Shown here one piece after another: positions 11,038-21,728 of a DNA stretch of 64,000 nt (positions within the stretch are counted from its first letter, which is position 1; every line of letters begins with the position of its first letter). A program made the position numbers and the translations under genes. The stretch spans positions 1 through 64,000 of the forward strand of contig WIXG01000130.1 in assembly GCA_009869945.1 (NCBI GenBank), in the 5' to 3' direction. The DNA is from Mesaphorura yosii. Its lineage: Eukaryota > Arthropoda > Collembola > Poduromorpha > Tullbergiidae. The notes beneath the pieces are model-generated. The model saw nothing but the letters and a program-made list of their open reading frames with translations, was not told the origin of the DNA and searched no databases.

Positions 11038-13061
11038 ATATTGATTACATTTATTTGATCGAATTCAGTGTCCAGTTCAGCGATTGTCGGCACGCAATTT
11101 GATCCACTTTGCCCAGGCGAAGGTGCAGGTGTTAATTTATCGTTGAACGGGACAGAACATCAATACAAACTGATTTGGCGGTGATGACTCCATGACCAAT
11201 GAACCCAAAACTTCACACACCAACTCTTGCCTCACGCTTCACGCTTTACATCTGACTTGGGGTAGACTACTTTCAGACTTGCTCGACGCACACCGGAACT
11301 GTGGGCTGAATGAGGACTGTCTGCCCAAGGTCGAGAGAGACCTGACAGTGACCCAGTAGAGCCGTTAATTGCCAGTTGAATGAACTAGTGCCCGGTGCAC
11401 GCACTGAGTTGATCCTGCTAACTGCTTTCTTGTTTATTTTGCAGGTAGTTGATACTCAAGAGACTCAAAATACTTTTTTCCGAAGCTGTTCCAGTTCTAC
11501 TACGCATCCTGTTTCCTGTACAGATAAAATGTAAATTGGTACAACAATGAAACTTATGAAAGAGGACAGGCAGGTAATAATTAAGAAGGCAAGGGCCAAG
11601 GCTACGCTACGCTACGATAGAAATGAACTAGACGATAAGGCAACACAATAATAGCGAGCATTATGCATATATCACTCATACACGATTCCTGTCCTTACCC
11701 CTTACCTTACTTTTGGATGTCGGTTACGGTACTTAAGTAATATCGTCTCTTGTCGTCTTTTTATGACACTTTTGCACAAAGACACTGTTTTGTATATGCA
11801 CTTAGGATTTAGCAGAGGCGAAAGCGAGTAGCAATCTAGACAATCACGACAGGCAGCCCAAGCTAAGGAAAAGGGGTCCCTGAACCGTGTAATTAAAGCC
11901 TGCATCAGCGTAAAGGCGTAAAGCGCGAAAGCGTAGTTTAGCGTAAGTGTAAGACTAATCTAAAATTCTAATCTTAACATAAGCTTATTCAAAAATACTT
12001 GTGATCAAACCTACGAGGGAAATGAATCCCAGTTCCCAGCCAAGTCCGTCACTCACCTTCACCAGCCGTCACATCTCGCGATGTCTTGGACGCTGACTGC
12101 CCGTATTTACTTTCCCTTGGCAAATTCACCCTGACCGTGATCGTGATCAAGAGCCCGCCACAGCAGAAACTGGAACTGGAGTCTGTGCAGTGGCCCCGCC
12201 AAAGATACGACAGGCCATAACAACTTGTACGAGATGTGGAAGCTAGAATTTCGTGGGAGACAGTGTCTCTGCCCCGAAATTCGTAAAAAGAGCATGAAAA
12301 TCAGAGGCAGAAAACCAGATGCTCCAAAATTGCTTAATGCTAGAGCTGGAAAGTTGTGGAGCAACTCCTGGGGTAGGATTCTTCATGGGAGGTCCACCGG
12401 ATCAGAACTCAGACTGTATGCAGACATCCTTGTGACGAATTACGGCTCAAACTGCCTCAGTTCGCCAATTCAGGTGTCGACGCCGTCGCTTTCTTTGCAT
12501 TTTGCAAAAAATTCCAGTCCCACCTTCCAGGTTTCTCGTCATCTTCATTTCTTGACGATTACTCGATTTCGATGTCGAACGTAAGAAGAAGCTTACTACG
12601 AAGAAATATGACGATCTTAAAGAGAAGCTTACTAACCATAAGCCACTGAGCCATAAGTAGCAGAGGAAATTGTGTTCGAAATAATTAAATGTGCAATGAA
12701 ACGCTTCTAACTCGTAACCGTAACTAAGTATTGCACTTTTATTCCATTTTTCGATATCTCACGATAGATTTACAACTGAATATTGATTGTGTACCTTTTC
12801 ACTCACTCTAATACCAAAAACTAGGCTAAGAACTTGATGATGATCGAAGTGTATGTTTTTATAACTCGTAACCTGTGTGTCCTCTCTGATGAAGTGAGTG
12901 ATTGGTCGTGTATGGTTTTTGTATCCGTAACTTCTGCAACTGTGGACATGTTTTTAGGAGTGAATGATGAATGAGCAGTACAAACAAATGTTCAAAAAGT
13001 TTACAATAAAATGTCGTTCATGAACCCAGGGGATTTCTCAATCTGTTTTGAAAATGCATTT
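11038..13061. other. Intergenic region, no gene recognised
   Basis: About 2 kb between the Cys-rich protein gene and MsrA. Open frames here (for example + 12225-12584) have no hydrophobic, repeat or motif structure and no family resemblance, so I do not call them. The left end probably carries the promoter of the Cys-rich gene and the right end the 3' UTR of MsrA. Confidence 0.45.
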
Positions 13062-13761
13062 TCAGTTGTTTTCTTTGAGCTTGTCTCTGAACAGTTCCTT
13101 AAACTTCTTCAGTTTCGGCCCGACCACCGCCCTACAGTAGCCTTGGTCGGGGTTGTTCACGTAATAGTCTTGGTGGTAGGCTTCGGCTGGATAAAATGTG
13201 CTGGCGGCTACGATCTCCGTCACGATGGAGTCCTTGAACAATTGAGCTTCTGCAGCGGCTTGTTTGGAGAGTTCGGCCAACCTTTTCTGCTCCGCCGTGT
13301 GGTAGAATATCGCAGACCGGTACTGGGTACCAACATCATTACCCTGCAAAGAAGGATGTACATCAATTGCAGTACTGCACTTAATTTATAATTATGCGAT
13401 GCAATCGTTAAATAAACCTACCTGGCGATTCAGCGTTGTTGGGTCGTGCATCCGCCAAAATAATTGCAAGAGCTCCGGGTACTTGATCACATTTTCGTCA
13501 AATGAAACTTGGACGACTTCGGCATGGCCTGTTGTTCCGGTGCACACCTTCGACAAGTGGCCGAAAAGTCATGCTAATTGCATACCTTGCTAATCATGTA
13601 AATTGTTAAATTGTGAAATGGCAACTTACATCCTGGTATGTCGGGTTTGGAGCTGTACCGCCCATGTACCCTGATACAGCGGCTGTCACCCCACGCAGTG
13701 ACTTGAAGGCCGCCTCAATGCACCAGAAACATCCGCCAGCGAATGTCGCAACTGACACCAT
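13062..13761 (-). CDS. MsrA: Peptide methionine-S-sulfoxide reductase MsrA
   Basis: Three exons on the minus strand: 13630-13761, 13422-13547, 13062-13343; 179 residues from [10 protein letters not shown]. The catalytic motif [11 protein letters not shown] is at the N-terminus. [54 protein letters not shown] and [13 protein letters not shown] complete the family pattern. MsrA reduces the S-epimer of methionine sulfoxide using the first Cys as nucleophile, with resolving Cys and thioredoxin. An in-frame ATG at 13830 would add 23 residues, but a possible splice acceptor (TGTCAG) lies just inside, so an upstream exon (for example a targeting peptide) is possible. Identity firm; N-terminus uncertain. 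Confidence 0.92.
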
Positions 13762-14194
13762 TGTCAAAAGCACGGTGTAAAACTGCCACGAATCACGATT
13801 AAGTGTCAGCGAAGGTACTACTAAAACCAAAAGCTGGATCCAGAATTATTTTTGCTTCTCCGTCCGGGTGTACAAGATTACGTAAGAGCTGAAATTAAAA
13901 CCCCTTTCACATGCAGTTAACCTTGTGAGTTCTGGAGGACGAATATCACATGAACTTAAAAGCTTAAAGTGCGATCCACCAGCCGACGAAGGGCGATGTT
14001 GAAAGGAAAGTCAAGTCAAATGTTTATGTGTATGTTTCATTCAAATGCATGCAAGCATTACGGCGGAATTCTGACGAGACCACGCGAGACAAACTCACTT
14101 TCAATCAGTTTCGAACACCGAACACAACAGAAAGTTGATGAAATTTACCAATCGACTCCTAGCCCTGGGTATCATTTATTGATTCAATGTCGAT

Positions 14195-16497
14195 CTACAA
14201 TTGCAACGAAGTATTTAACTCATTCAGCAAATCCAGCGCCGTGTTTTTGACTTGTTCGTAATTCGTCGCCGCTTTCTTCTCCTTCAGGTACGTGCTCAAC
14301 TCGTAATTGGTCTCTTCCAGGAGCCGCCATTTCTTCTCCAGAGTCGTCATTTGTTTGTGGATGTCATTGTTGTCCAACTCCGACTAAATTAAATCGATCC
14401 GATCATGTCATTTCAGTTAGAAGAATAGAGGATTTTCTCGCTTCTCACCTTCAGTTTATCGTGTTCGCTTTGCGTGGTCCTGATGACATCCCCGAGTCTC
14501 TTCAACCTGTCATCCAGCAGCTGATTTTCCTTCTGGAGTCTCACGTTCCGCTCGGCAGCCTCGACCCTCAGCTTATCCGTGTCCTGAAACTTGAGCATTT
14601 CCTCTCGCATCATCTCCATGTTGGACTCGTGCTGCACGAGTTCAGTGCGCATCTTCTCTTCCAGAGTCTCAAACTGCATGAGATACGAACAGAGTTTAGA
14701 TTTGGAGCATACCATTAGTATGTCAAACAAAATATTGGCTCTTACGTTCTCCAGTTGCTTCTTCAAGGCATCATTCCGCATCTCGATCATCCCCGTCGTG
14801 TACCTCGCCTTGTCAAACTCCTCAGCACTGGCTTCCAGGTCTTCCTTCAGAGCCGAAAAGCTCTCAGCAGAAATTCCCGTCCTAAACGAGACGAAACAGG
14901 AATCTTAAGCAAGATTCTTAGGCATTACTCAGTTGAATTTATCTGAATATTACTCTGGCAAAGCCGCAATCAGGTGCTGGTTCTTTGTAATCTTCTCGAG
15001 CAGCGCCATGACTTCGCCCTCAATCTTCCGGATACTTTCCAGCTCCTTCTCCTTCAACTGGTCAAAGTTCTGAATAAACTCCTCCATTTCCGTCTCCTTC
15101 TTCTTCAGCTCCCGGTATTTGTGCTGGCGGTCGGTATCGTTCTCCTCAATGTCCTGCTCCAGTCCCTTGAGTTCGTCCTGTGCAAGTCGCTCTTCTTCCG
15201 TGGCCGTCGCCAGTTGCCTCTCAAGCGTCGTGATTTCAGAGTTGTCATTCTTGATTTGCTCTAGTAACCGTTGCCGCTCCTGCTCTGGCGTCTCCAGCGA
15301 GTCGACGTCGTGATAAAGTTCGTCGCGTTTTTCGCAGAGTTCCAGGTACTCCTCCTCCAGCTGCGCGGCCCTTCGACGAAGTTCGTTCGTGCAAATGCGC
15401 CCGTAGAGTTCCTCCTTCGTCGCGTGCAGTTCATCCAGCGTCCGCTGCTGTTCATCGAGCTCCTTCTGCAGCCCTGCATTTTCTTGCACGATTGAGTCGT
15501 ACCGATCGCGCAACTCGGGGCTCAGCGTCAAGATCAGCTGTTCCGTCCGATTCCTCTCCTCCTGAATCCCTTTCTCGTACTCCAGAATCTGCTTCTCCGT
15601 CTCGCGTCGTCGGTTGAAAATCGTCTCAATTCGAGCCGCTTGCGCCTTGTTATCACGGGTAATGGCTTTGAGGTCCTCTTCGACGTCAGCTTTCGTCTTG
15701 CCGCTGGCGATCATGTCGGCCAGCAGATTATAGTCGGCCATTTCGCCTTGCATTTCTGAACCATGCGCAAGAATTGCTTAAAAACTTAGAATCTACACAA
15801 AAGTACTCTGCTTCTGATTACCTAACAGCTCTGCGGCCAATTCTTGTACCCTCTTCTCGTACGTGATATAGGTCGACTGCTCCTTCGACAGACTTTCGAT
15901 TTGCCCCGTGAGTTTCTGGATCTCCGCGTTGATTTCTCCCATTTTGGTATGCAGCAACCCGAGAAAGTACGTCTTGTCGTGAATCATCCGCCGATTTCCG
16001 TAACTCGTGCGCGTTGATCGAACTCCTGTCACGCCCTGTTGAGTGACTGGGCGATCCACCACGTTGACCTGCGCGTGCATTGGCAGAGCTGCCGTTGACA
16101 TTCCGGACGGTGGTCGTGCAGTTGGAGCACGGAACGCTGCAGAGCCTTGCCTCATACTGGTAATTGGTCGGCTTGTGATTGCGGCTGACTGAAGCCGGGA
16201 AGTGCTCGGCATCATTCTGCTTCCAGGGCGCTGGTCGGTCGTTGTGCTGAAACCACCTGCGCCCATTCGGCTGTCGGGTCTCTGATATCGGGGAAAACTG
16301 ATAAGTGAAGCGGGTGGCTTGTCGTTTTTTACGTCTATTAAATAAATACCGTAAATTACCGTTCTGCCAGTCATCGGATCGTCCATTCTCTTCCTCGAAG
16401 AAGGTCTCGGGCCCATGATGAATTGCCCAGTGTCTGAGGCGTCGGGACCCGGTCCAGAGTTGGATCGGGATGAAGTCATCGGTCGGTTTTCGTCCAT
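14195..16497 (-). CDS. IFT74: Intraflagellar transport protein 74
   Basis: Six exons (minus, 5' to 3'): 16360-16497, 15822-16281, 14954-15755, 14746-14881, 14449-14673, 14195-14383; 649 residues. The first about 130 residues are basic and rich in Ser, Pro, Gly and Arg, as in the tubulin-binding N-terminus that works with IFT81. The block DRPVTQQGVTGVRS and the start of the coil (DKTYFLGLLHTKMGEI) match IFT74 closely. The remainder is nearly continuous coiled coil (QIKNDNSEITTLERQLA, MEEFIQNFDQLKEKE). IFT74 is a core IFT-B subunit that carries tubulin along cilia and flagella. Intron 1 (16282-16359, 78 nt) lacks stops and keeps frame, so it could be read as coding; its consensus splice sites and non-family content argue it is an intron. 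Confidence 0.93.
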
Positions 16498-16849
16498 TTT
16501 GACCTAATTAATCGCCATGATTTGTGAATTGTAAGTTGTAACTGCTGAAGCTTACGCCAAGCGATTGGAAATTGGGGAGGGTTTGTTGTGAGTCCGGGCC
16601 GTAACCACGGAGAAGGCCAGCAGGAGACGTACTCTTTGGACGTAAGCACTGGAGTTTGCAGTAACAAAGCGAAATCCACGTAACGCCGGTTGCAACCGAG
16701 ATTCATCGTGCTCTTATGCATATAACTTATATCAGGTTGGGTATCCGTGTACAGGTCAAGTGTCGGATTGCAGCGCATCGCTTTTCGCTCGATCTATATA
16801 TTTTATGCTTTGTGTACTAAATTTATTAACTAACAGTCTAGCACCCGTG
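16498..16849. promoter_or_regulatory. Shared divergent promoter of IFT74 and sperm-tail PG-rich gene
   Basis: About 350 bp separate the start codons of two divergently transcribed ciliary genes, so one bidirectional promoter probably serves both. A 10-bp palindrome GGTTGCAACC lies at 16688-16697. It contains GTTGC half-sites loosely like those bound by RFX factors, but it does not fit the full X-box spacing. No TATA box is evident. The pairing is seen; the regulation is inferred. Confidence 0.45.
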
Positions 16850-19366
16850 ATGGAAGTATTCTCGAGGCCAGGCTCCCTTACAGTCTACAGTGCAGCTCAG
16901 CGTCCTGGGCTGCCACCAGCAAACGACTGCCCGCCCGAGGTTGGACCCGCTTCGTACGCAGATTATGCATTAGGCATCGCAGCAAGGGCGGAGACGATCG
17001 CTCCTTTCGATACGTCGGCAATTCGAGACGAACTCAGACCAAATGGACTTCCAGGCCCAGCTGAGTACTACCCTGTTCGGAGGCCTCGACGCGAATACGT
17101 AAGTTGAAGTTCTAGCAGCCAGAAATGAATATGATTGTAATTTTCGTGTAATTGAGTTGGTCAGCCGCCTATTGATGAAACCACAGGGCACGCTGACGTT
17201 CGCCATCGGACCCCGGTTTTCCGAAGGCATGTACTGCTCGGAAGGCAGTCCGGGACCCATCTACAAACCAATGGACGGCTGGGACAAAATGATGCATGAC
17301 GCGGAGATGTTACTGAGTACAATGAGAGTACGTTTGGCGCTCTGGGGCATTTTTTGCGCCTGTGTTGATGCGCTGCGGCTGCGTGATTCATGGCTTTGCT
17401 TATTATTGTACGCGTTCAGCCAAGAGTCCAGCCAGAAAAGTTCGTGTCCAACAATGTTCCGACTGTTTTCAACCAGAGAGACATGAGACACTTTGTGGAG
17501 GGACTGGACGGCCGCATGTATCCCTGGTGGAACAAAGAATGCCAGCTCGACTCGCCGGGGCCAAAGTACGACGTATCAAACGTTCGTCCATTATCAATTT
17601 TCACGAGCGTAGCGTGGTCCCCGGCCAAGTCGATTGCTTAACTACTGATAATCACTTCATCCGCCACAGAGTTACACAAGCAATTCACGTCGTCCCGCCC
17701 AAATTGACTTCAGCACTTCAAAAACACGCCGGGAAGTCTTCCAAACGGTGCCAGGTTTCGGTCCAGCTGATTTCAACACGAGGCAGCCACTTGGAATGAA
17801 TGGCAACGTCTTCCTCTCGAAAACTAGCAACCCACAGTACAGCATTCCGAGATTGTTTGATCGCCTCCTTTGCAAAGAGTATAGAGGCGTGAGTCCAGTT
17901 CAGATTTGATTCCCTGAGTTATTCAATTCTAAGCATTTTCTAATTGTTTAGCCTTCCGTGTCGCCAGCGAGCTACTTCCCGAAGAGTGAATTCGGTCGTT
18001 TCAGTCGTCCAAAGCGAAATGGCGCGGCTCCTCAGACTGATTACGACGTATGGGCTTGCAATGCATCACGACCCTGATTATAATTAACTAACTCAGTTCG
18101 ACACGCTGAATAACTTTAAAGAAGCGCTTCAAGACGGAGGAGGATACTGGACCGGGTCCATCGACGTACTTCCAAGAGCAAAAGCGCATGCAGGACATTG
18201 AGCCTCCAATAATCGGCTACAAATTCTCAGAGCCACCGAATCGAGCTCCATTCAACAATTCCGAAGAGCGATTTCGAAGCGGCGATGGCGACGGCCTGCC
18301 TGGGCCCGGCGTCTACAACATTTACGGGTTCACCGACATGATGAAGTATTATCTCTGCCGCCACCGGCCAGCCATAATCAACCGGAAGCTGGGATTCCTC
18401 ACTTCCGCCGAGGCACGCTCCAATGTAGTCTTCCGAGCCTTCGAAATGGAGTTGAACACTCGGCCAAAAACTTTGCCCGGGAAATGGCGCAATTTGAGAC
18501 CGAAACCAATCCGCACTACACCGTTTCATGGCCCGCCACCGGACGCTGGGGTAAAGCCTACCTGCCTGGCCGTCATTTGATTAATCACTTTAATTGATTA
18601 TTAATTAAATGCGTACAGGATCCCGGCCCAAATGCGTACGACACGCGATCCGCGTACAAATTCCTGAAGGACAAAAACTCTTGGTGGAATCCGAGGGACT
18701 ACACTTGCACAGACTTCAGAAATTCGGGCTGCGACCGCCATCTCAAAATAGCCGACATCGACTACGATAATCCTGGCCCCAAGTACGCAGTTCGAAGCGA
18801 ATTCCCGGGGCTTGGTGGGTTTATCAAACGGACTGGAGCAAGATTTCAACACACCACGACAGATAGTCCAGAACCGCGTCACAAAGTGAGCTTAGCACTT
18901 GTTATTTTATCTTGAATTTCCACGAAGTGTAATGGTTTGACCGAATTTTTGCATGCAGCCCCATGAGAAGTGCGACAGCATCTGGCGTGAAACTCAGCTT
19001 GTAACTCCGAACGTGTTCCTGAGGGGAATCGATCCGGTGACACCCACGGCCGGTGGGTGTCATCCTCGTGGGCCGCTGAACGCACTTGCAGATCGACAGC
19101 GTGGCTACTGCCGTGTGGACGATTATGCGGAGGAGCTCAACCCAAGAGCGCCCATGCAGGGGCGACAAAGCACTCCCAAAAGTGTGGCCGTGGCGAAACA
19201 GCACCGCGAGACACAGCCACAAGCAAACGAAGAAATTCCAGGGGAAGGCGAAGGAGAGGAGGAGGGAAGCGAGACGCAGCCGGCAGCGGAAGTTAAACCT
19301 GCTCCAGCTCCAGTGCCAACGTACGAAGGAGAAATAGGCGGAGAAGACGCGGGAACAGTCGAATAA
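16850..19366 (+). CDS. Sperm-tail PG-rich repeat (STPGR/SHIPPO-like) protein
   Basis: Eight exons: 16850-17098, 17187-17327, 17420-17572, 17670-17888, 17952-18047, 18122-18550, 18619-18885, 18959-19366; 653 residues from MEVFSRPG. At least seven PG-x-Y units are spread along it: LPGPAEYYP, SPGPIYKP, SPGPKYD, TGPGPSTYF, LPGPGVYNI, DPGPNAYDT, NPGPKYAV. These are the signature of sperm-tail PG-rich repeats, found in proteins on or inside axonemal doublet microtubules. The C-terminus is acidic and Pro/Glu-rich. It lies head-to-head with IFT74, supporting a flagellar role. An in-frame ATG at 16760 is possible but adds a hydrophobic stretch; 16850 fits better. The exact STPG paralogue cannot be assigned, and the donors of exons 3 and 5 are less certain. 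Confidence 0.85.
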
Positions 19367-19447
19367 TAACGTAAACGTGCTAAAATAACGCCCTGTCCGT
19401 ACAATCACCGATCATTCAATCATTTCCTTCTGAGGTCATTAAACAAA

Positions 19448-21134
19448 CTAGAAAATGTCATTAAATCGCATATCTTCGGCATAGCCCAGAATCTCGTCGA
19501 TTGTCAGGTCGCAGTCGCCGTAATATTTTACGCAGTAATTCAGGCTCCCAGCCATCGTAGAATTTGAGTTCGACCGGTCCACGTCCAGTCGTTGCGGATC
19601 CAGTGTCAATATTGATGCTGCTGCTTCTGCTACGGATGTCAACCGGCCTCGTTCGACGGCATCTTCGAACAATTGCGTGATTGTCGTGTTAAAGCCGCTG
19701 GAGACAGTTTCCGGTTTGTGCAGTGTTGAATTCGGTGGATGGAATTCCCGTCTTTTACGATGGCTGTAAATGCAAAGATCAGACAGAAAGTTAGAACAAC
19801 TGCAAGCCTGGACAAGAATTTGCTCGACATGGCAGCCTTTAGCCAAATGTCAACTCTCAGACTGTCAACAGCATCCGAACAGGAAGACCAACCCGAATCC
19901 GTTTACTCGACAACGGAGCAGGCGGCAGAATCCGAGAAGAGTGGAAATGGAAAGCACGAGCTGAGGTATAGTCTGGAGTTTCAAGATCCCCGAAAATTAC
20001 GTTCCAAGTCAAGCTGAGTTAAGCGCCACCGAGCCAGATGCAAGGTACATCAAGTCTAAAGTCTTTACAGTGTGCCTTTCAGGAATGATCTACAAAGCGA
20101 TGCCGCCCCTGCCTCCTTTGATACCTGCGCCATCGACCTCAGCTTCGCCAGCAAGGTCGCTGCCATCAACTCCGCTCCCAAGCATTTGCCGAAGTTCAAG
20201 CTCAATCTTCTCTCATGTCAATAGTGATCTTGATATTTAAGTCATGCGTTATTTAACTACTTTAACCATATTAAAATGTAAGCCAAATTCCAAATTCTTG
20301 CATGTTATACTTTTGTTAAATTGTACTTACTTGATTGAAAACACTTCGAGTGTGAGTTCCAAACTTTTCGGGAGCCTTCTCTGTTCATGTTTTCGATGTT
20401 TACTTTTGTTTTCGACGTTCGTCTCCGTCTTCTGGCTTTTTTGGGTGGTGAGGTACCAACTTTGGAGCTCGCACATTACCCGCAGTGCGCATTTTTGCCT
20501 GTCCATTTGGTACAAAGTCTGCAAGCAAGCAAAGAGCAACAACAAACCACTATTAATTAGGAATCACGTGATAAATATTCCGCATTAATCTCACCCCAAG
20601 CATCTTCTCAATCAGAATCGGGTCATAATCGAAGCCGGGCTCATACGAGCGATGGTTCTTCTCGTATTCATTCAAAACTTCTTTGGCCGTGGAGTTAGCA
20701 ATGCTTCTTCTGCGCCTCCGCTTTCTTCCCGACGACATTCCGTAGAGGTACTGATTAATGTTGAGTGGCAGAATCCCGAGGTACTGGAGCATGCAGATCT
20801 GCAGCATGATCAGGCCAAGAAACACCGCTTCAAATTTCGTGAGCGCAAAGAACCAGCGCCATGTTTGGATGAGTGAGATGTTTGTGATGATGCCCTCCAC
20901 CTCGTCGATGGTGTCCGGGCACAGGATGAAGGAGGCGAGGACGGGGAGCAGGAGCGCGGACGCAGCATTGGACCTGGTGCTGGATAACTTTGTGACGGCG
21001 GCGGCTGCGGCTCCAATTCCAATTCCAGTGCCTGCCACAAAAGCACCTGCACCCGCACTGGCACTACAAAATAAATGGCTGCTGGAGGAAAGTAGGAGTG
21101 ACTGGAGTGAATTGGGGCAGGTGACCATTTTCAC
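19448..21134 (-). CDS. DM4/DM12-family secreted or membrane protein
   Basis: Three exons (minus): 20595-21134, 20457-20518, 19448-19763; phases match and give 305 residues. The N-terminal 130 residues hold several hydrophobic stretches. A run of Arg (137-143, GRKRRRRRS) looks like a proprotein-convertase site. The family core follows: LYQMDRQKCALRVMCELQSC, then a short loop with a second basic site (HRKRR), an FEDAVERGRLTS helix and the C-terminal Cys pair NYCVKYYGDC. This order of basic cleavage site, C-x-LR-x-x-CE block and late C-x(6)-C matches the arthropod DM4/DM12 domain of unknown function. The last intron (19764-20456) contains another gene on the opposite strand. Its 3' end is only 82 bp from the convergent sperm-tail gene. 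Confidence 0.75.
19760..20224 (+). CDS. Small spliced gene nested antisense in the DM4/DM12 intron
   Basis: Two exons, 19760-19965 and 20083-20224, join in phase (AG|G) across a 117-nt GT-AG intron to 115 residues. The protein starts MAVNAKIRQKVRTTASLDKN, is Ser/Glu/Gln-rich in the middle, and ends SKVAAINSAPKHLPKFKLNL plus three residues. It has no signal peptide or membrane segment and I do not recognise a family. An in-frame ATG at 19739 would extend it by 7 residues and deepen the overlap with the host exon. It lies almost wholly inside the last intron of the minus-strand DM4/DM12 gene, its first bases overlapping that exon antisense. Good splice consensus and codon-like composition support it; expression is unproven. 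Confidence 0.45.
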
Positions 21135-21728
21135 TGCGGACTTGCATATTACTGCACTGCACTCCGCTGCTATGCTGGTGTAGACAACTACGAGCGGAAA
21201 ACAATTAAGAACTAGCCGGTAACGGTAATCAGGAAGCCAGCCACTGAGTCAGTCGGAAGCACTAGCTAATTGACTATGTTCACGTAATTGAATGCGCTGG
21301 CACTGGTACTTAAGCTTTATGTATAAAACTCCGTTATGAAGAACTTACGTAAAGTTAATGTGTGTCAATTTTGTTCCACGCTACAGCTAAATGAAAAAGT
21401 TTGCAAATTTCAACCTAATAAGTATACAAGCCTCGTTTAATTTACACAGTACTGAAAATCGAACGACGTTCTTGCACAAAAATCACGAAGTCGAAAGGAA
21501 TATTCCGTCTCCAGTCAAGACTCTCGATAAGAATTTCCTGTTTTCGGCCTGGAGATGAACCTTTTCTATTGTCCTTTGCCGTTTTCCTCATCTGCCTCAT
21601 GCTTCATGTGTCACTCATCTTCCACCATATCAGTTCGACTTCCAGTTTGCTCGCAGCACTCGACATTTCCCATCCATTTCACGAATCAGCTCTCGTGAAT
21701 CTACTCGTAGTCCGTTCATCAATTAAAA
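21135..21728. promoter_or_regulatory. Divergent spacer between DM4/DM12 and sushi-protein genes
   Basis: About 590 bp between two start codons pointing away from each other, so it should carry both promoters. No exon is recognised and no clear core promoter element can be named. Confidence 0.35.

Noticed and set aside
12107-12584. Overlapping frames on both strands in the spacer before MsrA
   Set aside because: No signal peptide, repeat, conserved motif or plausible exon neighbours; composition looks noncoding.
16688-16697. Full RFX X-box in the divergent ciliary promoter
   Set aside because: Only palindromic GTTGC half-sites are present; spacing and half-site orientation do not fit the X-box consensus.
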